DNA of 23,985 nucleotides from Thermoleophilia bacterium (GTDB lineage: Bacteria; Actinomycetota; Thermoleophilia; Gaiellales; Gaiellaceae): the NCBI GenBank assembly GCA_014534415.1, contig JACVRM010000012.1, positions 1 to 23,985 on the forward strand. The letters are read 5' to 3'. A program made the translations under genes and the position numbers. The notes beneath the pieces were generated by a model that did not search any database, was not told where the DNA came from, and was given only the letters and a program-made list of their open reading frames with translations. This document shows positions 15,230-22,404 of the stretch, piece after piece. The number at the start of each line of letters is the position of its first letter. Within the stretch, counting starts at the first letter, position 1.

Positions 15230-16452
15230 CAGGCCGGCTCGCTCACCGCGCTCAGCCGCTCGGCGTGACCCCGCGCCCTGTAGGCCGTCAGTGCAATCGC
15301 GGCCATGGCCCCCGTCTGGACTGCGGCGAACACCACGAGCACGGGCTGCGGGCCGAAGGCGTCGAGAATCGGACCCGCGCCGAAGACGCCGATCGGCTGG
15401 ACGAGCGCGAAGACGACCGTCATCCCGGTCATGACCGTCGGCCGCAGCGCGGGCGGGATCCGCAACGTCATCAGCGCGTGGATGCTCGGGTTGACGATCC
15501 CGTTCGCCAGCCCGGAGACCGCGAGCGCGGCTGCGTACGCACCGGCCGGAAACGACAACGTCAGGAACCAGAGCGGCAGCGCCTGGCCCAGCACGCAGGC
15601 CGCGATCACGCTGTAGCCGCGGACACGGCCGGCGAGCAGCCGGTACGCGACGACGTTGCCGGCGACTGCGCCGGCGCCGAACGACGCGAGCAGCCAGCCG
15701 GCCACGCGCGGGTCCGCGTCGAATCGTGTGACCACGAGCACGGGGACGCTGACGAAGAACGCTGTCCAGGCCGCGTCGCCGATCGCGAACACGGGCGTCC
15801 AGACGCGGAGCAACCGCTCGCGCACCAGGAACCGGACGCCACGGCGCACGCTGAGCTCGTCGCCGGTCGCGTGGCGCGGCTTCCGTCTCGGCACGAACAC
15901 GGCGACGAGCGTCGCGGCCACGGCGTACGTGATGGCGTCGACGACGAGCACGGCGGGTGCCGATAGCACGGAAATGAGGACGCCGCCCAGTACCGGGCCG
16001 AGCAGCATCGTGAGCCTCGTCGCGCCCTGGAAGAGCGCGCTCGCCCTGCCGACCAGCGACTCGTCCTCGCCGAGCAGCTCTGGCACGATCATCTTCTGTG
16101 CGGCGAAGTAGGGCGCGCTCAGCGCACCGAGCGCGAACGCGAGCGTCAGAAACGCTCCGAGCGACAGCAGCCCGGCCCAGTGGAGAACCGGGATGATCAG
16201 CATGAGCGGTGCGCGCACGCCGTCGCAGACGACCATCGCTCGCCACGCCCCCAGGCGGCCGAGCAGCTTGCCGCCGGGCAACCCGAGCAGTCCGAGCCCG
16301 ACGAGCTCGGCTCCCACGACGAGCGTCATACGCGTGGCCGACCCGGACGTGACGAGCACGAACCAGGGCAGCGCGAGCCATGTCATCTGCGAGCCGGTCA
16401 TCGAGATCACCTCGGCGACGAGCAGCGCGCTGATCCGCCGGTCGCGGAGCAC
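15229..16452 (-). CDS. MFS transporter, second of three in tandem
   Basis: A 407-residue integral membrane protein with about 12 hydrophobic segments. The opening MLRDRRISALLVAEVISMTG, LALPWFVLVTSGSATRM and LSAPYFAAQKMIVPELLGED closely parallel the downstream transporter, while the middle and C-terminal halves differ more. The loop LPGGKLLGRLGAWR holds the motif-A position. The start is GTG at 16452, and its first base is also the last base of the upstream TAG stop (TAGTG). The one-base overlaps on both sides make these three genes one translational unit. Paralogous neighbours may form a heteromeric pump or handle related substrates; which one is unknown. Confidence 0.9.
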   Translation of the reverse strand: MLRDRRISALLVAEVISMTGSQMTWLALPWFVLVTSGSATRMTLVVGAELVGLGLLGLPGGKLLGRLGAWRAMVVCDGVRAPLMLIIPVLHWAGLLSLGAFLTLAFALGALSAPYFAAQKMIVPELLGEDESLVGRASALFQGATRLTMLLGPVLGGVLISVLSAPAVLVVDAITYAVAATLVAVFVPRRKPRHATGDELSVRRGVRFLVRERLLRVWTPVFAIGDAAWTAFFVSVPVLVVTRFDADPRVAGWLLASFGAGAVAGNVVAYRLLAGRVRGYSVIAACVLGQALPLWFLTLSFPAGAYAAALAVSGLANGIVNPSIHALMTLRIPPALRPTVMTGMTVVFALVQPIGVFGAGPILDAFGPQPVLVVFAAVQTGAMAAIALTAYRARGHAERLSAVSEPA

Positions 16453-17723
16453 TACGCCGCCTCCTCCGGCAACTCACGGAGTGAACGCAAGGGCGAGCGG
16501 AGCGCGACCAGCACTGCCAGCGTCGCGCCGACCGCGCCGATTGCGATGGTCGGGCGCAACCCGATCAGGCCGCCGAGCGCGCCGCCGAGCAGCGCGCCGA
16601 CCGGCCGCGCGCCGTAGTTGATCGTCCGGTGCACGCCTGTCACGCGGGCGCGCAGGCGGTGCGGCGTGAGCAGCGCCTGGATGCTGTTCGAGTTGACGTC
16701 GAAGAGCATCACGCCCACGCTCGAGAGGAACTCGCCGGCGACCAGCATCGCGAGCACGAGCGGCCGCGGCCCGCTGGCCAGCGCGAAGAGAACGAGCGGC
16801 GCCGGAAAGAGGAACGAGCCGATCACGACCGCCCGCCCGTACCCGAAGCGCGCGCCGAGGCGGCCTGCCACCAGTGCGCCGGCCAGTGCCCCGACTGCGC
16901 CAGCGGAGAAGACCGCGCCGATCAGCGCGGCCGAGAGGCCGAGCTCGTCCGCGAAGTACAGCACGAGCACGCCCCACAGGACGAACGTGAAGAAGTTGAG
17001 CGTCGTCGCGCACGCGAGCAGCGGGCGCAACACGGGGTGCCGGAGCAGGAAGCGCCCACCGTCCGCGAGCCGCGTCCGTAGCGGCGCGTCAGCCAGGGAG
17101 TCCGGCGGGGGCTCGGGCGTCCGCATCCGGCGGATCAGCGCGGCGGAGGCGACGAAGGAGAGCGCGTCGACCGCGAGCGCGACGGGCGCGGTCAGCGCCT
17201 GGACGAGCAGTCCGGCGAGCGACGGGCCGCCGATGTACGACGCCGAGCGCGTCGCCATCAGCTTCGCGTTCGCCTCCACGATCGCGGCGCGCGGAACGAC
17301 GACGACGAAGTACGACGAGTACGCGAGGTCGAAGACGACCGTCAACGCGCCCACACCGAACGCGACGACGTACAGCTGCGCCATCGTCAGCGCGTCGAAT
17401 GCGTGGGCCAGCGGCACGGATGCAAGCACCGCCGCACGTAGGAGGTCGGCCGCCACCATGAGGTCGCGACGCCCCCGGCGCCGGTCGATCCAGACGCCCG
17501 CGCCGAGCGAGAGCAGCAGGTGCGGCAGCCAGCCGGCGGCGGTCAGCACGCCCATTGCGCCCGGCGACGCGTCCAGCGTCAGAACAGCGGCGAGCGGTAG
17601 CGCCAGCATCGTGATCTGGTCGCCGAAGACCGAGATCGTCTGTCCGGCCCACAGTCGCCTGAAGTCGGCGTGCCGCCAGAGACCATGCGGCCGCCAGACC
17701 GCCTGAGCGATCGCGCTGATCAC
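16452..17723 (-). CDS. MFS transporter, first of three in tandem
   Basis: The 423-residue protein is an MFS exporter with 12 predicted hydrophobic segments. It starts with a cytoplasmic piece (WRPHGLWRHADFRRLWAGQT) typical of DHA3-like members, followed by SVFGDQITMLALPLAAV. Motif A is LGAGVWIDRRRGRR, a good match for the loop between helices 2 and 3. The central loop holds RMRTPEPPPDSL, and the second half begins at about residue 225. It is less like the other two transporters than they are like each other. The start is GTG at 17723, 13 bp after the stop of the DUF4097 gene; no strong ribosome binding site is seen. The stop overlaps the next start. Substrate unknown. Confidence 0.9.
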   Translation of the reverse strand: MISAIAQAVWRPHGLWRHADFRRLWAGQTISVFGDQITMLALPLAAVLTLDASPGAMGVLTAAGWLPHLLLSLGAGVWIDRRRGRRDLMVAADLLRAAVLASVPLAHAFDALTMAQLYVVAFGVGALTVVFDLAYSSYFVVVVPRAAIVEANAKLMATRSASYIGGPSLAGLLVQALTAPVALAVDALSFVASAALIRRMRTPEPPPDSLADAPLRTRLADGGRFLLRHPVLRPLLACATTLNFFTFVLWGVLVLYFADELGLSAALIGAVFSAGAVGALAGALVAGRLGARFGYGRAVVIGSFLFPAPLVLFALASGPRPLVLAMLVAGEFLSSVGVMLFDVNSNSIQALLTPHRLRARVTGVHRTINYGARPVGALLGGALGGLIGLRPTIAIGAVGATLAVLVALRSPLRSLRELPEEAA

Positions 17724-17736
17724 GGCTCAGCTCTGG

Positions 17737-18639
17737 CTACTCGGGAAGCTCGCCCGCCGCAGGCGGCCGCGCGACGGCCGCCGATGCGGCCGGCGCGGCT
17801 GCGCGAACGATGTCGACATCACCGCTCAGCGTCTGGATGCGTAGCTCGACGAGCGGCCCGCCCGTCTCGGGGCGCGATTCCCGAACCTCGAGCTCCGACG
17901 TCACGTCGCCGCTTCGCGAGCCGGCGTCGATCCAGACCCGCGAGCCGCGCCGGATACCGACGCGGACATCGCCGGACACCGAGTGGGCGGCGAACGTCCC
18001 CTCGCGAACCGCCTCGATGCGCTGGTCGCCGGAGACGCTGTTCGCGGTCACCGAAGATGCGGCGTCGCGTAGCAGCAGGTCCCCGGACACCGACTGCAGC
18101 GTGGCGGGTCCGCCCACGAACTCGACCAGGACGTCGCCGGAGACCGTCTGAAGGTCGGCGGCGCCGCCCACACGGCCGAGGCGGATGTCGCCGCTCACCG
18201 CGCGGACGCGCGCGCCGCCGTCGGCGTCGCGGACGTCCACGTCACCCGAGACGGTCTCGATCTCGACGTCCGCGAACCGGCCGCGGGCCTCGGTATCTGC
18301 CGACTTCGTCCGGACGTCGAGCTGGACGCCGTGCGGGCAGACGATCCGCACGCGCACCTCGGCCGAGCGGCCGAACAGAAACCCGAGTCCGCCGGAGCCG
18401 CTGCGCGGCGGGACGTCGACCTCGAGCTCGTGCCCGCCTACGCCGCCGCGCTCGCGAAGCTCGATCCGGGTCTCCGCCACGGCCGCATGCGTCCCGTCGT
18501 CCGCGCGGCGCGCCTCGACGTCGACGGTCGTCTCCGCGCCGTCACGCGTCTCGATCGACACGTCGCCGGCCGGCACCCGCAGGCGGAGAGCCAGCGGCCC
18601 CGGCGTCGTGAGGGTCTCCTGGCGCCGGCCGTCCATCAC
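17737..18639 (-). CDS. DUF4097 family beta-strand repeat protein
   Basis: This 300-residue protein is a beta-solenoid of the DUF4097 type, a family of unknown function often linked to envelope or regulatory roles. After an N-terminal sandwich-like part (LRLRVPAGDVSIETRDGAE), SGD turns recur at residues 131, 149, 167, 185, 203, 222, 243 and 272. The first five are exactly 18 residues apart, and a related SAD sits at 113. No signal peptide or membrane segment is visible, so it should be cytoplasmic. An Ala/Pro-rich tail ends in ELPE. The upstream gene ends in TGA inside GTGATG: either the GTG (18639) or the ATG (18636) starts this gene, both coupled to that stop. It lies between small ribbon-helix-helix-like genes and the MFS genes, in one apparent operon. 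Confidence 0.88.
   Translation of the reverse strand: MMDGRRQETLTTPGPLALRLRVPAGDVSIETRDGAETTVDVEARRADDGTHAAVAETRIELRERGGVGGHELEVDVPPRSGSGGLGFLFGRSAEVRVRIVCPHGVQLDVRTKSADTEARGRFADVEIETVSGDVDVRDADGGARVRAVSGDIRLGRVGGAADLQTVSGDVLVEFVGGPATLQSVSGDLLLRDAASSVTANSVSGDQRIEAVREGTFAAHSVSGDVRVGIRRGSRVWIDAGSRSGDVTSELEVRESRPETGGPLVELRIQTLSGDVDIVRAAAPAASAAVARPPAAGELPE
17968..18303 (-). repeat. 18-residue solenoid repeats in the DUF4097 gene
   Basis: S-(G/A)-D turns occur at residues 113, 131, 149, 167, 185, 203 and 222. That is a 54-bp period for five intervals and 57 bp for the last. The DNA copies are diverged; the period is kept at the protein level. Confidence 0.75.
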
Positions 18640-18854
18640 GCGCTCGCGGAGCCGAGGCTCCGCCCGATCGTGTCGACGAGCCAGGCGTCCGGCGGCAGCC
18701 CCGCCCGCTCGGCCGCGCGCTCGATCTCGTGCTTCACGTCTGCCGGCACGCGCAGCCGAACGTCTGCCATCCGTTCGCTGCCGCGAGCCGGCGGGGCGGG
18801 CGGTTCGCCCGCAACGGTGGGCGCTGCATAGAGAAGCTGTGAGTAGCTGATCAT
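18636..18854 (-). CDS. Small ribbon-helix-helix-like protein
   Basis: The 72-residue product has an unstructured N-terminal third and a C-terminal VRLRVPADVKHEIERAAERA followed by GLPPDAWLVDTIGRSL. This is the strand-helix-helix layout of Arc/CopG/HicB-type DNA-binding proteins. The ATG at 18854 has AAAGGAG five bases upstream, a strong ribosome binding site formed directly after the stop of the preceding gene. A shorter start at the internal MADVRLRV is possible. The gene follows another protein with the same C-terminal fold and overlaps the DUF4097 gene. The two may pair as a heterodimer and control this operon. No toxin gene is present next to it, so a toxin-antitoxin role is not supported. 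Confidence 0.75.
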   Translation of the reverse strand: MISYSQLLYAAPTVAGEPPAPPARGSERMADVRLRVPADVKHEIERAAERAGLPPDAWLVDTIGRSLGSASA

Positions 18855-18865
18855 GAAATCTCCTT

Positions 18866-19324
18866 TCAGCTCTCCGCGTACCCGGTTAGGCGGTTCGCGC
18901 CGCGCGAGCGGCGGACAGGCTCGGCCAGGGCGCGAGCGAGCGCGCGGACGATCCAGGTGTTGACCGAGACGCCCGCCGCGGAGGCGGCGGCCTCGACCTG
19001 TTCCTTGAGCGCATCCGAGACGCGCAGCGTGATGCGCGCGGTCGGCCCGTCCTCGGTCCCGATCGACTCCGGCTCACGAGCCTCGTCCTCTACGAAGACG
19101 AACTGCGGGTCGCGCCCGGCCAGGCGCACCTCGACGTGGCCGTTCGGGAGCTGCCCACTCAGCTCGACGGCCGCCGCGGAGAACGCGTCGACGAGCCGCA
19201 AGGCGAGCGAGCCCTCGAGCGCGATGCTGATGCGCTCGGCCGCCTGAGCCGTCCGCTCGTCACCGACGGATGCGACGGCCGTGAGGTCGCCGCGGAGAGC
19301 TTCGATGAATTGTGACAACTGCAT
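18866..19324 (-). CDS. Ribbon-helix-helix-like regulator with an extra N-terminal domain
   Basis: The 152-residue protein has a helical N-terminal part (MQLSQFIEALRGDLTAVASV through LVDAFSAAAVELSGQLPNGH) and an acidic linker with strands (HVEVRLAGRDPQFVFVEDEA). It ends in ITLRVSDALKEQVEAAASAA plus GVSVNTWIVRALARAL, a ribbon-helix-helix arrangement like the next gene. I do not know a named function. It is the first gene of the series running down to the transporters. The ATG at 19324 lacks a ribosome binding site, but a good promoter ends six bases before it, so the message is probably leaderless. The palindromic repeats over that promoter suggest self-repression by this protein. Stop and next ribosome binding site share bases (TGAAAGGAG), tying the two small genes together. 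Confidence 0.75.
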   Translation of the reverse strand: MQLSQFIEALRGDLTAVASVGDERTAQAAERISIALEGSLALRLVDAFSAAAVELSGQLPNGHVEVRLAGRDPQFVFVEDEAREPESIGTEDGPTARITLRVSDALKEQVEAAASAAGVSVNTWIVRALARALAEPVRRSRGANRLTGYAES

Positions 19325-19342
19325 GACGTCACTATGACATCA
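19323..19342. promoter_or_regulatory. Operator-like repeats over the start of the regulator gene
   Basis: ATGACGTCA (19323-19331) and ATGACATCA (19334-19342) are near-identical 9-mers separated by CT, and TGACGTCA is itself a perfect palindrome. They cover the predicted -10 box and the start codon. Ribbon-helix-helix repressors bind such short repeated sites at their own promoters, and the first gene here encodes one. Confidence 0.45.
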
Positions 19343-19360
19343 TATAGTAGTCAGTGTCAA
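19331..19360 (-). promoter_or_regulatory. Leaderless promoter of the regulator - DUF4097 - MFS operon
   Basis: On the minus strand TTGACA (19360-19355) and CATAGT (19336-19331) are 18 bp apart, with only GACGTC before the ATG at 19324. That places the transcription start at the start codon. The region is clearly AT-richer than its surroundings. The -35 box lies in the last codons of coaE. An alternative pair, TTGACT (19365-19360) with TATGAT 15 bp later, is less well spaced. Confidence 0.5.
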
Positions 19361-19953
19361 GTCAACCCGCTGTCGCGGCGACGGCGCAAGTCCGCCACGA
19401 CGCCGGCCACGTAGGTGTCGAGGTCTTCGAGCGAGCGGTTGTTCACGTAGGCGTAATCGGCGCGCATCAGCTTCTCCTCGTCGGGAAGCTGACGCCCGGC
19501 GCGCTCGCCAGCAAGGGGGCGGCCGCGCCGCGCGCGTAGGCGCTCGGAGGCGGTCAGCGCGACCACGGCGTCGAAGCGGCTCTCGCCGCCAACCTCGTAC
19601 AGCAGAGGGACCTCGGTGGCGCAGATGTCCGGCGGGTTCGGCAACGCCGCCAGCCGCTCGCGCCACTCGAGGTACTCGCGTACGACGCGCGGGTGGAGGA
19701 GCGCCTCGAGCCAGTCCAGGTCGGCTGGGCTGCGAAAGACGATCTCCGCGACGGCCGCGCGGTCGATTTCGCCGTCCTGCCGGACGATCCGCTGCCCGAA
19801 GCGCTCGACGAGCGCGCGCCGGACGCCCTCGTCCTCGCGCAGCAGCCGATGGACGATCTCGTCACTCGAGATGACCGCGGCCCCGTGGCGCGCGAACGCC
19901 TTGAGCGCCTCGGTCTTTCCGACCCCGATGCCGCCGGTTATGGCGACGGCGAG
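19357..19953 (-). CDS. coaE: Dephospho-CoA kinase, start codon unresolved
   Basis: The reading frame is intact for about 198 residues and is a complete CoaE, the last enzyme of coenzyme A synthesis, which phosphorylates the ribose 3'-OH of dephospho-CoA. Seen are the P-loop GGIGVGKT just after strand LAVAIT, SSDEIVHRLL, the LHPRVV segment, EVPLLYEVGGESRFDAVVAL and the ending ADYAYVNNRSLEDLD. It lies directly after rpsA, as in other actinomycetes. The oddity is the start. In this frame the first ATG/GTG/TTG codon is a TTG at 19644, far inside the protein. Between the in-frame stop at 20097 and the P-loop there is no ATG, GTG, TTG or CTG; near-cognate candidates are ACG and ATA codons. The left boundary given is the first codon of the conserved strand, not a proven start. 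A sequence error or a non-standard start is likely. Confidence 0.85.
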   Translation of the reverse strand, partial: LAVAITGGIGVGKTEALKAFARHGAAVISSDEIVHRLLREDEGVRRALVERFGQRIVRQDGEIDRAAVAEIVFRSPADLDWLEALLHPRVVREYLEWRERLAALPNPPDICATEVPLLYEVGGESRFDAVVALTASERLRARRGRPLAGERAGRQLPDEEKLMRADYAYVNNRSLEDLDTYVAGVVADLRRRRDSGLT

Positions 19954-19957
19954 CGGT

Positions 19958-21379
19958 CTACGCCGTTTCGTCTTCGTCGGCGACGGGGGGCGTGACTTCC
20001 GCCTCGGGCGCCGGCTCGGGCTCGGCCGGCGGCTCGTCGGCGGCCTCGGCGAGCACGGTCGGCTCGCCCTGCGTCTCCTCCGGCGTCGCGGTGGTCACGG
20101 CCGCCTCCTCGGCGAGCGCCGCCTCCGCCACGCCGTCGCCGGATTCCTCGCCGTGTGGCGCGATCGCATCCTCGGCGGCCGTCGGAGCGGCGCCGCCGAA
20201 GACGTCCTCCGAGAGATCGAGCTGAGGCGCGCCGCCGCCGTCCGCGCTCCGCACCGGAGCGCCGTCCTCCACGCGCTTGAGCGACAGCGAGAGCCGGCGC
20301 CGCTCGGCGTCGACTTCGATGATCTTGACCTTGACGGCGTCGTTCTGCGATACCACTTCGCGCGGGTTCTCGACGTGATGCGCCGCGAGCTCGGAGATGT
20401 GTACGAGCCCCTCCACACCGGGCAGGATCTCGACGAACGCGCCGAAGGTTACGACTTTCGTGACGCGGCCCTCGACGACGTCGCCCTGGTTGTAGGTCTC
20501 GAGCACGTGCTGCCACGGGTCCGACTGGGTCTGCTTGAAGCCGAGCGAGATCCGCTGGCGGTCGCGGTCGATGTCGAGCACCTTGACCTTGACGGGCTGG
20601 CCGATCTCGAGCACCTCGGACGGGTGGTTGACGTGCGTCCAGGAAAGCTCGGAGATGTGGATGAGCCCGTCCATGCCGTCCAGATCGACGAACGCGCCGA
20701 AGTCCACGATGTTCGAGATCGTGCCCTCCACGACGTCGCCGGGCGCCAGGCGGTCGAGGATCGCCTGCCGCTGCTCCTTGCGCTCGTCTTCGAGGACGGC
20801 GCGGCGCGACAAGACGACGTTGTTGCGCGAGCGGTTGAGCTCGATCACCTTGCAGCGCAGCTCGCGGTGGAGGAACTCTTCCAGATCCTGGACGCGACGG
20901 ATGTCCACCAGCGAGGCGGGCAGGAATCCCCGCACGCCGAGGTCGAGGATCAGGCCGCCCTTGACGACCTCGATGACCCGACCGTCGACGGGTTTTCCGC
21001 TCTCCGCCGCGCTCTCGATCTGCTTCCAGGCGAGCTCGAAGCGCGCCCGCTTCTTGGAGAGGATCAGCCGGCCGTCGGCGTCCTCCTTCGTGAGAACGAG
21101 CGCGTCGACCTCGTCACCCACGTTGACCTCGTCGGCGGGATTGACCGAGCGCCGGATCGACAGCTCGGCGACGGGGATGACGCCCTCCGACTTGTAGCCG
21201 ATGTCGACGAGCACCTCGTCCTTGTCGACGCGCACGACGGTACCGTGGACGACCTCCCCCTCGGTGATCGTCGGGAAGCTCCCCTCGTAGTTCGGGACGC
21301 GCTCCCCGTCCGGGGTGGTGATCCAGACGCCGTCGTCGTCGGAGGTCGCTACGGGCGTCTCTACGGTCTCGTTCGCCAT
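19958..21379 (-). CDS. rpsA: 30S ribosomal protein S1
   Basis: The 473-residue protein contains four S1 (OB-fold) RNA-binding domains: about residues 39-109, 127-192, 212-281 and 298-369. The last two show the classic VVEGTISNIVDFGAFVDL and VVEGRVTKVVTFGAFVEI strands with LIHISELSW and LVHISELAAHH. S1 helps the ribosome bind and unfold mRNA. Four domains plus an Ala/Glu/Pro-rich acidic tail (371-473) is the actinobacterial form, shorter than the six-domain protein of E. coli. The ATG at 21379 (MANETVETPVATSDD) is chosen because the upstream extension has no family resemblance and carries the putative -10 box. There is no clear Shine-Dalgarno sequence. The stop at 19958 is followed within a few bases by coaE. 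Confidence 0.95.
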   Translation of the reverse strand: MANETVETPVATSDDDGVWITTPDGERVPNYEGSFPTITEGEVVHGTVVRVDKDEVLVDIGYKSEGVIPVAELSIRRSVNPADEVNVGDEVDALVLTKEDADGRLILSKKRARFELAWKQIESAAESGKPVDGRVIEVVKGGLILDLGVRGFLPASLVDIRRVQDLEEFLHRELRCKVIELNRSRNNVVLSRRAVLEDERKEQRQAILDRLAPGDVVEGTISNIVDFGAFVDLDGMDGLIHISELSWTHVNHPSEVLEIGQPVKVKVLDIDRDRQRISLGFKQTQSDPWQHVLETYNQGDVVEGRVTKVVTFGAFVEILPGVEGLVHISELAAHHVENPREVVSQNDAVKVKIIEVDAERRRLSLSLKRVEDGAPVRSADGGGAPQLDLSEDVFGGAAPTAAEDAIAPHGEESGDGVAEAALAEEAAVTTATPEETQGEPTVLAEAADEPPAEPEPAPEAEVTPPVADEDETA

Positions 21380-21392
21380 ACGGAAGTCGGTC

Positions 21393-21398
21393 AGTATA
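21393..21398 (-). promoter_or_regulatory. Possible -10 box of rpsA
   Basis: TATACT on the minus strand, 13 bases before the rpsA ATG, matches the -10 consensus in 5 of 6 positions. No convincing -35 box is seen at the right distance. The remaining part of the 187-bp gap up to 21566 shows no other clear signal. Confidence 0.35.
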
Positions 21399-21566
21399 GC
21401 CCTGCCGTTCCCCGCTTCCTCCGGGCCCCGCGCGTCTGCGCCGCCCGCGATCGAGGCCCGCCGGGGCATTCATCTGGACGGATTTCTCGCGCTCCCGCGA
21501 AGTGACGATCGAGGTGCCTGCGGGTCCAAGCGCCGCGAGGGCCGCGTGGACGTCGGCGAGCCTGCA

Positions 21567-22404
21567 TCAGACGCCGAGGATCGCTCCCTCGGCGAGTGGA
21601 TCGACGTACCGCGGCGTGAGCGCATCCGCGGCAGCAAGCCGAGCGAGCGCAACGACGCTCACGCACGCGTCGAAGTCGTGGTCGTCGGCTACGGCCCACC
21701 GGGCATCGGCGAGTTCGACCGCGCCGTCGCGGACGAGCGTGGTGACGGCGTCGGCACGCTGATCGCGCCTGGACTTCACCGGCACGTATCCGAGCGAGCG
21801 CTCGTAGAGCACGGCCGGATAAATCTCCGCAATGACGATGTCGCCCTCGGCTGGCTCGAAAGGCCAGACCGAGGAATCGCGCGCGCGAACGACGGGCCTC
21901 GACCAGCTCGTCCCAGAGGGCGATCGCCGCCGCACCGACCTGCTTGGCGCCGACGAGCTTGAACATGGATTCCGCGCGGACGAGCGTGTCGACCCGGCGG
22001 CGCAGCGAGATGCCAATCGATGCAGCGGCTTCCTCGGCGGCACGCCAGCTGCTTCCTGTGGCGCTCGCGCGCACGAACGGGCGGCTAAGCGCCCAATCCG
22101 TGCCGGTCGGCACGGGGTCGAACGTCTCGCTCGGCGTACGCTCGAGCCAGTCGAGAAAGCTCGTCGCACCCGTCCGTACGACGAACTCGTGCGGCACTCC
22201 CAGAGGCGCGTCGAACGCTACGAGCACGGGCCCGCGCAGTTTCTCCGCCGCGGCGACCACGCCGGCAGCTGTCCAGCCCGGTGGAGACGGCGTAAGTCGG
22301 CGCGCCACACCGTGATCGGTTTCCGCCATCCACACAGCGCGCGCCTTCGAGCCCGCGCTCCAGTCCGCGCAGACGATCGTCCGCGGGACAGGGACCGCCG
22401 TCAG
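21567..22404 (-). pseudogene. DUF429-like (RNase H-fold) protein, frameshifted at a (CG)5 run
   Basis: Two frames must be joined to give one protein of about 279 residues. The first part reads TIVCADWSAGSKARAVWMAE, VAFDAPLGVPHEFV and MFKLVGAKQVGAAAIALWDE. The second, in another frame, reads SSVWPFEPAEGDIVIAEIYPA, ending with HDFDACVSVVALARLAA. Together they resemble DUF429-type predicted nucleases, with acidic residues in each block (CADWS, FDAPLG, AEIYPA, DFDACV). The break lies at the (CG)5 run at 21878-21887, where one added CG restores the frame. The first plausible start is CTG at 22404, which overlaps the polA stop as CTGA; the next standard start, a GTG at 22335, would remove the DWS motif. 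Without correction the first frame runs into nonsense until 21391. Sequencing error, phase variation and true decay are all possible. Confidence 0.68.
21878..21887. repeat. (CG)5 dinucleotide run at the frameshift
   Basis: CGCGCGCGCG interrupts the DUF429-like gene. Insertion of one CG unit gives the codons CGC GAT TCC TCG GTC TGG, which join the two conserved halves without loss of residues. Confidence 0.8.

Noticed and set aside
14015..16477. An 820-codon minus frame covering two MFS genes as one protein
   Set aside because: Only its last 404 codons are transporter-like. The first half is Arg-rich shadow sequence over the real second MFS gene, which lies in another frame.
18636..19324. Toxin-antitoxin module made of the two small ribbon-helix-helix-like genes
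   Set aside because: Both proteins look like DNA-binding antitoxin-type folds and no toxin (HicA, ParE, PIN or similar) is encoded next to them.
19616..21505. Long plus-strand frame of 629 codons opposite rpsA and coaE
   Set aside because: It mirrors the codon bias of the real minus-strand genes, a common artefact of GC-rich DNA, and has no recognisable domain.
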